Positions 44,573-56,950 of a DNA stretch of 64,000 nt are shown here, piece by piece. The stretch spans positions 4,402,001 to 4,466,000 of the forward strand of contig JAPYXD010000714.1 of NCBI GenBank assembly GCA_030998225.1, given 5' to 3'. Position 1 is the stretch's first letter, and every line of letters starts with the position of its first letter. Below the pieces are notes generated by a model that saw only the letters and a program-made list of their open reading frames with translations, was not told the origin of the DNA and made no database searches. The DNA is from Diplolepis rosae. Taxonomy: Eukaryota > Arthropoda > Insecta > Hymenoptera > Diplolepididae. The position numbers and the translations under genes are program-made.

Positions 44573-45165
44573 TCGACAGCGGAGCCTCTTTAAATTTAAT
44601 AAAAGAAAAAATGCTCACGAACTGTCAACCTCGCGAAAAGGTAACAACAAAATTTTCCATGGGAAACGATAAACCCCAGACAGAGGAAATAACCGTGCTA
44701 AAATTTCAGGACAAGGAACACACATTTATAATCGTTCCCAATGATTTTCCGTTACCAGAAGACGGGATTATTGGCGTTCCATTCTTGTATTCATACAAAT
44801 TTAATTTATCAAATAATACTTTACAGCTAGACAGTAAAGTACACGCACTTGTGAGTCTCGGAATCATCATACCAAAAAATTCAATAAAAATGATAAAAAT
44901 ACACACAGGTAGGAAACAAGGTTATGTACTTATAGAAAACAATCCTCGTGTTCTTGATGCCATTTATTGCATATGCGATTCACAGATCATTGTGCCCATT
45001 AGCATCGAAACCGAAAACGAGGTACGACTGTCCGACAGTGATCCCAGAATGCGTAAGATTTTTGCTCCCACCATGGATCCCACAAGCTCATGGTTTCTTC
45101 CTCGCTCTACTGCACGAAGTTGGTTGAATGAGGAAGACGGAATCAGCTGGTGGGGTGCATGGTAG
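44560..45165 (+). pseudogene. pol: pol, protease part, of the provirus
   Basis: The frame overlapping the gag end encodes LLVDSGASLNLI, the aspartic-protease active site with an intact D-S-G, and DGIIGVPFLYSY, its partner DG-(I/L)-G motif. It runs to a stop at 45163, but only because a snap-back inverted duplication (about 45030-45207) shifts the frame. Homologous sequence resumes in another frame at 45208. The protease domain itself looks intact. Confidence 0.9.
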
Positions 45166-45207
45166 GAGCAAAAATCTTACGCATTCTGGGATCACTGCTG
45201 TCCGACA
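45030..45207. repeat. Snap-back inverted duplication inside pol
   Basis: A block reading CCAGAATGCGTAAGATTTTT (within 45030-45072) recurs inverted at 45166-45207 with about 38 matching bases. About 93 bp of sequence without pol similarity lie between. Upstream pol sequence continues immediately after the second arm. Confidence 0.85.
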
Positions 45208-47111
45208 ATGACATCAAATTCAAATTTATCTCCTCACTCCCAGAACGAATCGAATTCGTTAACTACATCACGAAGAATGAACTCAGCACGAGGTTAAAGC
45301 TACTGAAAGAGAGTTTAAGGTTTGACCATATCGAAGAAGCGCACAAAAGCGTGATCGAAAAAATTACGATGTCTTATCATGACATCTTCACGCTACCAGG
45401 CGACCCACTGCCGTGCACCAACTTAGCCTCCCACAAAATCTTGTTGAAAGATGAACAGATAATCAACTTACGACAACCAAGACACCCTGAATGTCATCGG
45501 GAAGAAATCTGCAATCAAGTAAATGACATGCTTGCGAAGAACATAATAGCTGAATCAAATTCCCCACTTAACTCACCTCTTTGGGTGGTTCCAAAAAAGC
45601 GAGACGCCTCCGGAAAAATTAAGTTCAGAAAAATCAACGAGAAGACAGATCAGGACGCATATCCTCTCCCAGTTATTGATGATATTCTAGATCATTTAGG
45701 GAAAGCCAGATTCTTTTCAGCCTTTGATCTGAGTTCTGGCTTTCACCAAATCGCTATGGACAAAGATTCCCAAAAATACACCGATTTCTCCACACTGGAG
45801 GGAGATTTTCAGTTTAACTGTATGCCTTTTGGTCTTAAAAACGCCCCTGCTACATTTCAAAGAATGATGGACACGGCACTAAGAGGACTGGTTGGGAAAA
45901 CTTGCTTTGTCTATCTAGATGACATTGTGGTCTTTGGTAGCACATTACAAGAGCACAATACTAATTTAGTCACATTGTTTGAACCCCTACGAGCTGTTGG
46001 GTTGAAGTTACAACCCGATAAGTGCGAATTTTAAAGACCCGAACTGGAATATCTGGGACATTTAATTACCAAGGATGGCGTTAAACCCAATACAAATAAA
46101 ATATCAGTGGTTAGTAATTTTAATAGACCAACAAACAGAAAAGAAGTAATGTCCTTTCTGGGGTTAGCAGGATATTACCGTAAGTTTATTAAAAACTTTT
46201 CAACGATAGCAAAACCACTGACGGAATTAACAAAAAAGGATCTACGTTTTGATTGGAGTCCAGATTGCGAGACAAGTTTCCTGAAGCTCAAAGAATGTCT
46301 TTGCACAGCCCCTATATTAAAATATCCAAATTACAACGAAACCTTTACATTGACCACAGACGCCAGTAATGTAGGTCTAGGAGCAATCCTGTCACAAAAC
46401 GGGCATCCCGTTTGTTATATTTCGAGAACATTAAATTCAGCAGAGCAAAATTATACCACCACAGAAAAAGAACTCCTAGTGATCGTGTGGGCAGTCAGAC
46501 GTTTACGTCAATATTTATTAGGACGACAATTTATAATACAAACAGATCATCAGGCATTGAAATGGCTCGTCAATGTAAAAGATCCTTCGTCAAGACTGCT
46601 AAGCCGGACATTGCATTTGGAGGGATACACGTACGTAATTGAATATAAGAGAGGCAAGGACAACACTGCAGCCGACGCACTATCCAGAATACATCCAATC
46701 AACCATCATGCAGATCGCTCACAAAGTGCATTCGTGGAAGTCGAAAATAAAATAGAACATAATAACCCAGGTTCCGAGGAGGAAATAACGGAAAATGTAC
46801 ATCCAGTAAGTGAGAAGACTAACTCAAACACTGAACCGTTGGAGGCAGTAGAAGAAGTTGATCAGCCCATCGCGAAAAGGCTAAGAAACAACGAATATAA
46901 AGATGTGAAGGAAATATTCAATTTATACTCTTCATGGAAAGCTAATCGTAGGCCCAGTAAGTTAAAGATCAAACCGACAGCTGCTGGAAAAAATTGGATT
47001 AAGATCAGCAAAAAAAATATTTTCTTGGTACTACGAATTCAACTGCCAGACTTTGATGAAGAAAGATGGATAAAACTACTTTACATCAAATTAAAAGACT
47101 ATTGCAAGTAA
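45208..47111 (+). pseudogene. pol: pol, reverse transcriptase and RNase H
   Basis: RT motifs in order: SPLNSPLWVVPKK, FSAFDLSSGFHQI (motif A Asp), MPFGLKNAPATFQRMMD, and FVYLDDIVVFG (YLDD active site). Then come YLGHLI..DGVKP and the FLGLAGYYRKFI connection. RNase H follows with LTTDASNVGLGAIL, TEKELLVIVWA, IQTDHQALKWL and NTAADALSR, so all catalytic acids are present. Lesions: a deletion of a few codons just before RKINEKT, which removes the usual WR-V-D block, a TAA at 46032, and a frameshift at about 47100. Confidence 0.92.
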
Positions 47112-48369
47112 AAACTGGAAGATTCTCAAGTTCCATATGGAAGATCCTCTTATCACTAATATTCAGAGATTACGTATTAGAGACATGTTAAATTTCCTTC
47201 TACAAACCAAATTCACGGAATATGATTTCTTTTTCTGCGAACGACCCGATAAGCTGCTAAACGAAGAAGAGAAATATAATTTATTAAGAGAAGCACACGG
47301 AAACGTAGCTACTGGTCACTTCGGAGAAAATAAAACAATTAAAAGGTTACGCGAACAAACTTCTTGGGAAGATATGGAAAAAGATGCAATCGAATTTATC
47401 AAGAAATGTAAGACTTGTCAGCAAGAAAAACTAACACGAATCCGACCCAAAGTACCAGCCGTGATTCCAGAAATACCAACCGAACCTAACGAAAAGATCG
47501 CTATGGATATAGTGGGACCACTAGGTGAAACACAGGCGGGAAACAACTACTTCCTTTCCATTCAGGACGTCCTTACAAAATATATTATCTTGATCCCATT
47601 AAAGGAGACATCCAGTGAGAGCATACTAACCAACTTGCTAGATCACTACATCTACATCTTCTCCGCCCCTAAACACATCCTTACCGATCAAGGTGCAAAC
47701 TTCGTCTCAGAACTTGTCCAAAAATTCGAAAATATATTCAGAATCAAACACGTGAAAACAACGGCTTTCCACCCTCAGAGTAATGGAGCCCTCGAGAGGA
47801 CACATGGAACAATTAAGGAACTACTGAAAACATACATGGCGGACAACGAAACGGAATGGGATCAGAATCTAAACCTAGCTTGCTTATCGTTTAACACGGC
47901 CGTTCATGAAAGTACAGGCTTAACACCGTTCGAAATGACGTTTGGTAGAAAAGCAAATCTACCCTCTACCTTCGCAACCACTAGTTCACTGACTTATCAG
48001 TAAATACTAGACATGTGGAAGAGGCGTCACGAAGAATATATCGAAAAAGGAAAATTTATTATGAGAAAGACACAAGAACGTCTTAAACGACAACCCGGTG
48101 ATTATGTCCTCTTACACAATGGCAGCAAAACATCTAAATTAGAAAAGGAATGGTTAGGCCCTTACACTGTGATCAGAAGGATTGGAGAAAGCAATTACGA
48201 AATCCTTTGCGAGAAACCAAACTACACTGTGCATGCCAACCGACTTAAAACTTTCCACCAGGAATCTAAAATTCTTGCCAACTGGCAGGATGAGATTCAG
48301 AACAACCATGCTCCTCTTCTGGACCGTTCCTGCCGTCCTTGCCAACATCACCTTCACTCCACTCAGTGA
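47112..48369 (+). pseudogene. pol: pol, integrase
   Basis: Zinc-binding HHCC region (REAHGNVATGHFGE, then CKTCQQEK). The catalytic core has AMDIVGPLG (Asp), ILTDQGANFVS (Asp) and HPQSNGALERTHG (Glu). After a TAA at 48001 the same frame encodes the C-terminal GPYTVIRRIGESNYEI segment, an SH3-like chromatin-facing domain of gypsy integrases. Apart from that nonsense codon and the frameshift at its beginning the domain is complete. Its 3' end overlaps env. Confidence 0.92.
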
Positions 48370-50131
48370 AGTGACCATTTTCGCCGAGAACATCGGTCCT
48401 GCTAAGTTATACCATACAATTTGGCACCTCTATACTTCCATCGACACATCTGAACTCGACTTACGGTTCCTTCAACTCAACGAATTGTGCAAAAACATCT
48501 CTTTGATATGCCAAACTAATTGCGACGAAAATTTCGAAATTAAAATGTTAGTTGACAGAATTCACCGACTACATACACAAAAATTGTTAGGAAACAACCG
48601 ACAAAAACACGGATTGATAAATGCAATAGGTTCCGTCTCCAAAATATTGTTCGGTACTCTGACTGAAAGCGACTTAGATTACATTAATTCAGAAATCGAC
48701 AATTTGTACAAAGATAATAAGATCCTCGCCAACAGCATATAAAACCAAACTAAAATAATCAAAACTCTATTAAGTTCAGCTTGATTCGGGGTTAATGTAA
48801 TGATGGAACACAGTAAAGAAAATATAGCTAATTTTAATAAAATGAAAAATCAAATTAATAATAACACCCGGAATCTGTTCATATCAAATCAAATCACGGC
48901 GTGTACTATGATCTTGCAAGAATTAAGCGAAGATGTAAACCTTGTAATCGATACTATCAATGATGGAAAACATGGCATTATTCACCCGCAGTTATTAACA
49001 CCACGAATATTCATAGATGAGCTCAAAGACTTCGAAAATACCTTAAATGTAAAATATCCTATCCCATTGAAGGATGTGAGCTACCAGCACATCATTGATA
49101 TCAGCGAAATTGGAATCGTTATATACGATGGTAAATTACTGTATTCCACCAAAATACCTGTATTAGAAGATGACCAATTTCAAATTCAGCACCTAATACC
49201 CATTCCTCAAAAAAGGGGAATCAACTTCGTGGCACCAATTCCTCGCGACGAATATATACTAATAAACGAGCAAAGAACCGTCTATGTACCGACCGACAAA
49301 AATCTTTTGAATGATTGTAAGAACTACGATAAAATCAAAATTTGTCAACGTTCCCAACCAACCTATCTCATTTCTGAAACACACACCTGTGAAAATCAAA
49401 TAATCAGAGCGAGCATCAAATCCTTAGATTATAAAATATGCCAAGTTTTTCCGTTCAGAATCGAATCACTGACTTATTTCACTTTAACAGGCAGTCAGGG
49501 CTATATCCTTATACCCGAAAACGAACTCTCGCTAAGCGTTAACTGTCCCAGTAATAGTGAAGAAGTTGTAATCCGTGAGGCAACCCTCATAAGATCAACC
49601 GAAGATTGTGTGCTAAACTCAGAGTCTAACATAATAAAGCTAAAGAAAACTTTAAAATTTGCAAGACATACTAGCTATAGAAAAATTGTAACAATACCGA
49701 TATCTTCAGATGAGTATAATCTTTTGCAAGACCACCTGTTACCATTACAAAAATAAATCAATGTTAAATCCTTAAGCGACTCAAGTAAAACATTAGGTGA
49801 AATAGAAAGTTCGCTTAGTAGAATTAAGGCCGATCGGCGTACTAGATCATGGACTGAAAAGGCGCACGATACGTTCACATATCTTAGTTACCTCGCAGTT
49901 ATAGTAATTGTCTTTCTTATATTTTACAAATGTGGTATATTAGAATTAATAACCAAATGTATGCCGAATGTTTGCCTGAAAATATGTTGTCCGAGGAATA
50001 ATGTAACTAATAATGTAATGCCGCAACACTCAGTCACGTATGTGCCCTCTGCGCCTAACACAGATACTAATATTTCATCCATAGAACCTTTAGTGGAAAA
50101 TCGACTGGTTAAGCTAAGGCGAAAAAATTAG
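48308..50131 (+). pseudogene. env: env (fusion glycoprotein, baculovirus F-like) of the provirus
   Basis: A 608-codon frame starts with a hydrophobic signal peptide (MLLFWTVPAVLA). It has a cleavage-site-like basic cluster followed by GLINAIGSVSKILFGTL, the fusion-peptide region typical of errantivirus Env and insect F-type proteins. A C-terminal transmembrane segment (SYLAVIVIVFLIFY) precedes a cytoplasmic tail with CCP. The basic cluster reads RQKH where a furin-type site is expected. Nonsense codons at 48740, 48782 and 49754 interrupt the frame, but there is no frameshift. It overlaps the pol 3' end by about 60 bp in another frame. Confidence 0.9.
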
Positions 50132-50167
50132 GTTCTTCCAGGAGTAAGAACATTCTGGCGTCTGGGG

Positions 50168-50463
50168 TGTGATACTATAACACATTTCGTAAAAGGAATG
50201 TGTTCTTTCCAAATATAGACAATTCCAGAAATAGCTGGTTTCCCATAATCTAGGAAAGCGAGAGTCCCGTTATTCCTCTCCACGTTCATTTTAGAAGGAA
50301 CCGGGCCCGTTGGACCCGCCCTGCTACCCTTAGAGTCAGTTGTGAACATATCTGTGCTACGGCTAGACCTATGTCGTAACTCTGTAACTTTTTATTAATA
50401 AAATAGTTTGTGTTGAACTTGTGCCTACGAACTTAATTGTGTAATAGTTCCCAGACCGTCACA
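50168..50463 (+). repeat. 3' LTR of the errantivirus-type provirus
   Basis: 296 bp, followed by TAAG, the right target duplication. 97.6% identical to the 5' LTR by manual comparison. Confidence 0.95.
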
Positions 50464-51830
50464 TAAGGAAGTAATGAGGGTAATCCGATTTTTCGTAAAT
50501 AATTTATGCACATGCAGACTATCTCAAAAAGGTAATTTGAATTTTTCAAACGTTTTTTAGTATACTTTCAGAACTATTCATTAGGAGAGAATCCAAAAGA
50601 CTTCAAAGGAATATTGATTTATGGAAAGTATAAGCAATTAATTAAAAATATACCAAATAGAATTTATTTTTTTGAAAATGAAACATAAAGCATGCACTAA
50701 ATTTAATAAGTCTGACATAATCCTAAAAAATGACGTACCATAAAAACCTTGTAATAATTTTTTCACAATTAACATATATTGTTGAAAACGCCGGGTGTAT
50801 ACACCTCCAAAAAAAATCTCCTAGAAAATAAAGACACAGCGCATCCGTTTCTTTTGGCGATTTTTATTCACTGATATTGTGTAATAGAATCCAGTGACGT
50901 TTCTATTAGCCAATCAGATACGTAGAAAGAAATTGACGTGCTGTATCCTCTCTAGCTGCATATTATTCAATTTGTAAATACGCTGTTGGAATGTGTTATT
51001 ATGTTACGAATTAAACGCTCTCCATGTAGATACAGGGTTGTAGATAATATACCGTTTAAGCAGTACAGTACCTATTATCACTAGTTTCTTCAAGCAGTGC
51101 AACACGGTGATAAAAAATTGTTTTGGGTACGCTGCGATTAGTTGCCCTACATCGGCTGGCAGGTGCTTTTGGACATAACTCTATTGCATCTTTTGTAAGT
51201 AATGTATTTTAATAAATTTTAATAAAATCATTTTAATAAAACTCTATATTTTTCTGAGACGTCTTCAGTCAGCTTAAATAACTTCAGACTTCCTGAGTTT
51301 ACGAGGAGGTGGTTGCACTACACTTTTAAATTGAATACCTTATCACAGGCAGTCTTCTCGCATCTCAAAAGTAGGAGTTTTTTATTTTTATAAGTCTTCA
51401 TGCCTATAAAGAATTTGAATGCTTCATTGATGTATAGTATAGTACATTTTAAGAGTTCACCTAAAATCCGAGAGTCATAAATTCACCGCGGTCCGTTTTC
51501 CAATCATTGAATATGTCAAGGAGAAAAGGTTAATAGAGGAACAAAGCAATACGATTCAAGCAAAGAAATAATCGCACGGACCCAAAGCGAATATCTCATT
51601 GGTTGAATGCTGTTCCTCTATTTCTCTATATTCCTATTCTCCTCTTCGTGAGACTGCCCCCTCATTGTCCAAGAAGGATAATTGCTCTGTCTTCGTCACA
51701 TCTGTGGAATACTCATTCTATCGCAGTCACTTCTGCTGGAAGTAAAAACCTAGAGTTTGTATCTACTTCAATCATTTTCGATCTTCAAGATAGAAATGGA
51801 AAGGACAAATGAAACCAAATGTATACCCTT
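50464..51830. other. Intergenic sequence right of the provirus, no gene seen
   Basis: A 69-codon frame at 51603 has no motif. No host exon was recognised. Confidence 0.4.
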
Positions 51831-52735
51831 TTCTATCCATGTAGAAATCTACCAGTGCGCCTATTTCTTTCTATTCCTATTCTTCGATTCTAGTCTATCA
51901 TTTTTCTAATAAGCTTAATTGATTACTAACTCTCGTATCTTTCTCAATCTCTGTTTTTGTATCCAAATGTATCCTGCTTCTAATAATTTCAGTCCATTTA
52001 TATCACTCCTGCAATCTACTACCATACGGATCTTTTTCAATATCTATTTTTCTAGACAAGAAAATCTTTGTCCTAATACCTTTAATCCTTTTCTATCCAT
52101 GTAGCAATCTACCACTGCGCCTATCTCTTTCTATTCCTATTTTGCGAATCTAGTCTATCCGTTTTCTAATAAGCCCAATCGATTACTATCTCTCTTGGAA
52201 TCTACTACCACTCGTATCTTTCTCAATCCCTGTTTTTGCATCCAAATGTATCCTGCTTCTAATAATTTTAGTCAATTTCTATCTCTCCTGCAACCTATCA
52301 CCATATCTACCTTTTTATATCCATGTAGCAGTCTACCACCGCGCTTATCATTTTCTTTTCCTGTCTTTCAATTCTAATTTATTCTTTGCTATGCCATTTC
52401 TATGTCTTCTACAATCTATCACCATACCTATCTTTTTCAATCTTTATTTTTTTATCCAAGGCAATCCTTGTCCTAATACCTTGAATCCTTGTTCATCCAT
52501 TTAGTAATCTATCACTATGCCTATCTTATTGAATTTTTATTTTTCCATCCCCGTCTATTCTTGTCTTGATACCTTGAATATAGGTCTCAAGTCATGTTCT
52601 AGTAATTTCACTACGTTTTTATCTCTTTTGCAATCTACTGTCACGCCTATCTTTTTGAATTTTTATCTTACCATCCAATTCCGTCGTTTCTCTGTTCATG
52701 TAATCCTTTTTCATCTTTGTCGGGATGTTTGGCTA
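51831..52735. repeat. Pyrimidine-rich minisatellite with higher-order structure
   Basis: Words such as CAATCTACTACCA, TCTTTCTCAATC, TTTTTGCATCCAAATGTATC, CTGCTTCTAATAATTTTAG and TCCATGTAGCAATCTACCAC recur in the same order. Base units are about 85-90 bp, with a longer block of about 275 bp repeated (51850-52130 against 52125-52400). The strand shown is C/T-rich throughout. Confidence 0.75.
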
Positions 52736-53039
52736 TTTTAAAATGTAAATTCATATTCATACTTTTCAGCCGATTTTTTGCATAGAGATATCGGCGTTAA
52801 TTACTCTTAAAAATGAAAAATCATGAAAAATTTGTTACATTTATGTGTATATATAATTATAAGGATTTTTAAAGGAGGAAAAGGTTACAAAAATATAACA
52901 AGGATAAGAAACATAGTAGTGCAATAATTTTATTTCAAAATTATATACGTAACACATTATAGTAATTAATGGTACCGAATAATTGATTTTTAATTTCGAT
53001 ATTATTTAGTAATCTAGATACATAAGTAGAATCTTTATC
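52736..53039. other. AT-rich sequence, no gene seen
   Basis: No motif recognised. Confidence 0.4.
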
Positions 53040-54780
53040 TACTTGCATTAACACTATTTTTTATCAACGGCTTGAATTGGAACTGTAACAAGTCCATTCT
53101 TTTGCACTACTTTCTTAATATGAGAAACAGACAGTAAGTCATCGGGAACTTCTGAAAATGTACTAAAAATAACAACTGTCTGGCCATTTATATATTTAAA
53201 ATCGTAGATTTCTCCTATTTCTTCAATTACAAGAGAAACAAGTATGTCTTTCGTCTTGTTAGGTCTAGAATATTTCGTGCTGTGAAATACGGATCACTTA
53301 AAGAGGCAACGGTTAAATAACTGTGTACCATCTTCAGTAACTTCAATAGGTCCGAGAAGTACACAACCGTTAGTTGCTGATGCGAATTTTTCATTGCTCG
53401 TTTCAAATAGAAAATTGCACTTTCAAAAGGAAATGTCGAAGTGGCCCATAATGGTCCTGTCCTTTGCACTGATTGCACTAAGTATAACAAGCCATGTTTG
53501 TTAAATGTCATAATTGAATTGCCAGACATTTATTGACATTATGCAACGAAAACAAGCAACTTTTCTTCACGAGTGCGCAGTTCAACTGGAGAAATCGATC
53601 CCTGAAGCAATATAAAAACACTGTCCACCAACAATTGAGTGTTGTAAAACTGCATCTCGTATCAATCCTTGTAGATATATGGCTGAGTAAAACAACAACT
53701 TTGCTCGCTACTCGGAGGTTTTCCACTTTGCTTCAGCAATAAATACTCTGAATACGATGGATTTCATGTGGTAGAGTCATCTTCAGTATTCCCCACACTA
53801 TGCTAAAAGTCGGAAGTGTTAGCAGTCCCAAAAAACCTTTTACATCATTGACTATTGAGAATTCGTTAACTTTTATTTTGTTTAAGTCCTTTCTGTCACT
53901 TGCGTTGTTTCTCAAAGCATCATCCTCATTTTTTAAAGGTTAACGCATCACACCGAGATAATATAATGCTTTCACATGGCACCAACTACATCCAAAGAAT
54001 CCATTGTACTGAACTCTATTTTGCAAAACAGGTCATACTACAGAGTCTACTGGACAGGAAAGTGGAACGATGGTTGATTTTATAGGTATGCCATTTTCAA
54101 CAATTATTTTGGGACCATTTTTTATTAAGTCTATCGATTTATCAACAAAGTGCTTAAAGCGACATTTATAAATTCAGGTGATGGTTCTTTTTTATGAATG
54201 CTGAGTCCAGGTAGGAGCGGATACATCAATAGTAAAATTATACGTGACAAGGCGAGACTTATGTGGGTAGTTTTTCAGAATCTCGTTATATATTTGACCA
54301 TCACGAACGTCTTCTATATTGCCATCACAATTGTTTTGTCGGTCTTCGGAATCAGCAACACCTTTCAGTAATGAAGTATTAATTTGGTCATCTTTCAGCA
54401 AGAATTTAATTTGATACTTTAAATCAATTGCAATTACGTGAGTCGGAGAGCTTTTACTTAAGTTATATTCTGAGCCTCACATGCATTTAACGTGACAGTT
54501 TTTGAATTTTCGTTTGGGTGTTGGCGACAGTACCTAACTATTCCAAACAGCTAGTGCATAGAAAACACAAGTGAATTACGTCGTCCGGTGGATGATAGAG
54601 CAGATTTATAATATATTTACTCGTGTTTCAGTCTTCAAATTCTGATCTGGTGAAAGTTTTGCACATTTTAAAAAGTGCATCTCTTGCTTCGTACGTTAAA
54701 TTAAAGCATATACTATACCCCATCATAATAAGTGATACATCATGAATCGATATTTTAGATTCTGGAAAGATTATTACGTG
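53040..54780 (-). pseudogene. EnSpm/CACTA-like transposase (tnp2/DUF4218-type), decayed
   Basis: On the minus strand, from high to low coordinates, the frames give: VTYNFTIDVSAPTW (about 54230), a QYNG-FGCSWCH-like segment (about 53970), VKGFLGLLTLPTFSIVWGILK (about 53830), LLVDSVFILLQ..ISPVELRTREEKLL (about 53600) and MTFNKHGLLYLVQSVQRTGP with LWATSTFPFESAIFYL (about 53500-53380). This order matches the Tnp2-like domain followed by DUF4218 (MTYN-H-L-HL...GPLW-SAFPFE). Many stops and frameshifts are present and no terminal repeats were found. Confidence 0.75.
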
Positions 54781-56950
54781 ACTCAACTTCTCCACAATGA
54801 AACATTATAGTACTTCGAATACATGTCATAAATAAACAGTATGGACGTTATTAATAAGAAAAGCTTTTATTGGTGCTCCTTTTGAAATTGCAAACAGAAT
54901 ATGAATATTTTTGAGGATTTCGAAACTGTTTTTGGAACATATTTCAATTGAAACAAAAAAGAATAAATGATTTTTAAACATTTGGTCAAAGAATGAATTT
55001 ACTCTCAATTGCACATTTGTGCCTGTTTAAAGAATTTCGGGTCCAACGATCACCCCGGCTTAATAGAGTACTTACTCTACAAAAATAAGAAGAAAGAAAA
55101 GGTCGAAATAGATATACTTTATTAAAGCCAAATAACCTTTGGAATTTTTCAAATATTACTCCACAAATCGCAAAACATAACTGGATAAACGGTGTTGGAT
55201 AATGGAGTTTACCTCAAAATCCACTCTTTTAATTCTATTCATGAAATGTTTTTATTAAGTATTTTGTTCCTACTCACACGTATGCTTCTTTTTTTATCAT
55301 AAGTATGATATGTTAATTGTAAAGAAATTAAAATATGTAGGACTAGGGAAAAAATATCTACTTCTGACATTTCAGAAATGAAATGAAAAAATTAAATTTT
55401 GAGTATACACCATAGCTGTCATCTCTTCTTAGGATGCCATCCCATGTGCGTCCAAAACGCAGAGCGCGAACCGTAAAAGAGATACAAATAGATCCCTCAC
55501 TATTGCAAAAATAGTAGATCTAAATTAAAAGGGTTCTTTGAAAATAAAAGGATCGTTTAAAAATATAAAACATTTGTCCGAAAATAAGTACCAAAATGTT
55601 ACGGGCGGTCCAAAGTGCGCAATATTTTTTGGAAAAAGTTTTTATTAGTATACAAAATCTAATTTATGAAATATCAATTGCTTTAGAAGTGAATGAACTG
55701 CACACTTTTGAACGTTCGTAACCTGATTGCATTCCAGTGGCTAATGCAATTCAGCATTTTTGGTCATGCGAGCTGGTCTTGAGACGTAGAGTAATTCATA
55801 TTCTAGTTATTTAAATACATTTAAATTAAACTTTAAAAGTTTGAATAAAACTTTTAAAAATAATACTATTTCCCCCTTTTGTTTTTCAGATGCATTAATG
55901 TTTTAGAATCTAGATTAATTGATAGCGAGAATGCATAGGCACTCAATCGCTATGATCTAAAAAGTATGAAATAAGAGAAAAGCGAAGAATGAGTGTAAGG
56001 TGAGAGAGATGATATAAAAACTAGGATGAGCGGAGAAAGAATAGAATAGGAAAAAGAATAAACAATAGCAGACTCACGATGGAATGTACGAATAGAAGAG
56101 GAAAAAGAGAACGAAGGAGAGAGAGAGAGATATCTAGTACACGTATACCCATGCACTGTTTATCGCCACAGCTTTCTGCCGTTTGTCAATTCCTCCTTTC
56201 GTTCGCCTATGCACATGCCTAATATACTGGTCTCTTTTAGAAAATCTTGATGCGCTCTGCTGTGCATCGCGAGGCTAGCATTCATCTCATAATTGCATCT
56301 CCTCCTCACACACCTATCCTTGCTCAAATGCTTTAGCCAGCTGATCTCCCGCCACAAAAGTCACGTGCTTTTTGTAACTAAAACCCAACGCTCATCTGAA
56401 TACTTAAATAATTATGTCAAAGCTTTAGTCCACTTAAAGATTATAAGCCTAGACTAATTAAATATATATATTTCGATTTACTCTGAAATATATTGGAAAC
56501 TAAAATTGTTTCTACAATTTGATGACCATGCATCAAATACTAAAAATTGATGAGCACATTTCCTTTCTCACGATAGGAGTAGAAAGAGGGGAGAAATAAT
56601 TGCATTCTAAAAATCAGCAAATGGCGCAATAACCACATCAGCACTTGTGCAAATTCCTAAATCCTCCCTGCCATTATTACCTCTGTCCAATCATTAATTC
56701 CTTAATCATCAAAAAACCCTACCATGCTCACCTCGCGATGAACTAGTAAGACGGATCAAGGCAAAATCAAATTTGCAGTTACCCAAGCAACCCGGTACTA
56801 ACCGGAACTACTTGAATAGTAGAGAATATATTTTCTCTACTTTGCCCGTCTGCGGCCCAGATCGACAGTTCCTAGATCCTCGTTAGTTGATTGAACCCGT
56901 AAAACTCTTTCTAACGAAATTATATTTTTGGAATCGTGTCGGGCGGACGT
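54781..56950. other. Intergenic sequence, no gene seen
   Basis: A short GAGAGAGAGAGAGA run lies near 56117. Minus-strand Ser-rich and Arg-rich frames (55950, 56160) have no recognisable motif. The last ~170 bp may already be the 5' LTR of the element to the right. Confidence 0.4.

Larger units (their letters stand above)
42316..50463 (+). mobile_element. Full-length errantivirus-type Ty3/gypsy provirus
   Basis: Two 296-bp LTRs (42316-42611, 50168-50463) begin TGTGATAC and end CGTCACA. They are flanked by TAAG on both sides, a 4-bp target duplication as made by gypsy-type integrases. Between them are gag, pol (protease, RT, RNase H, integrase) and an env gene. The 8148-bp element is complete in layout but carries nonsense codons and indels in all three genes. 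LTRs differ at 7 of 296 positions by my alignment, implying a fairly recent insertion. Confidence 0.95.

Noticed and set aside
55950..56357. Minus-strand Ser-rich and Arg-rich short frames
   Set aside because: No motif, and they coincide with purine-rich low-complexity sequence including a GA microsatellite.
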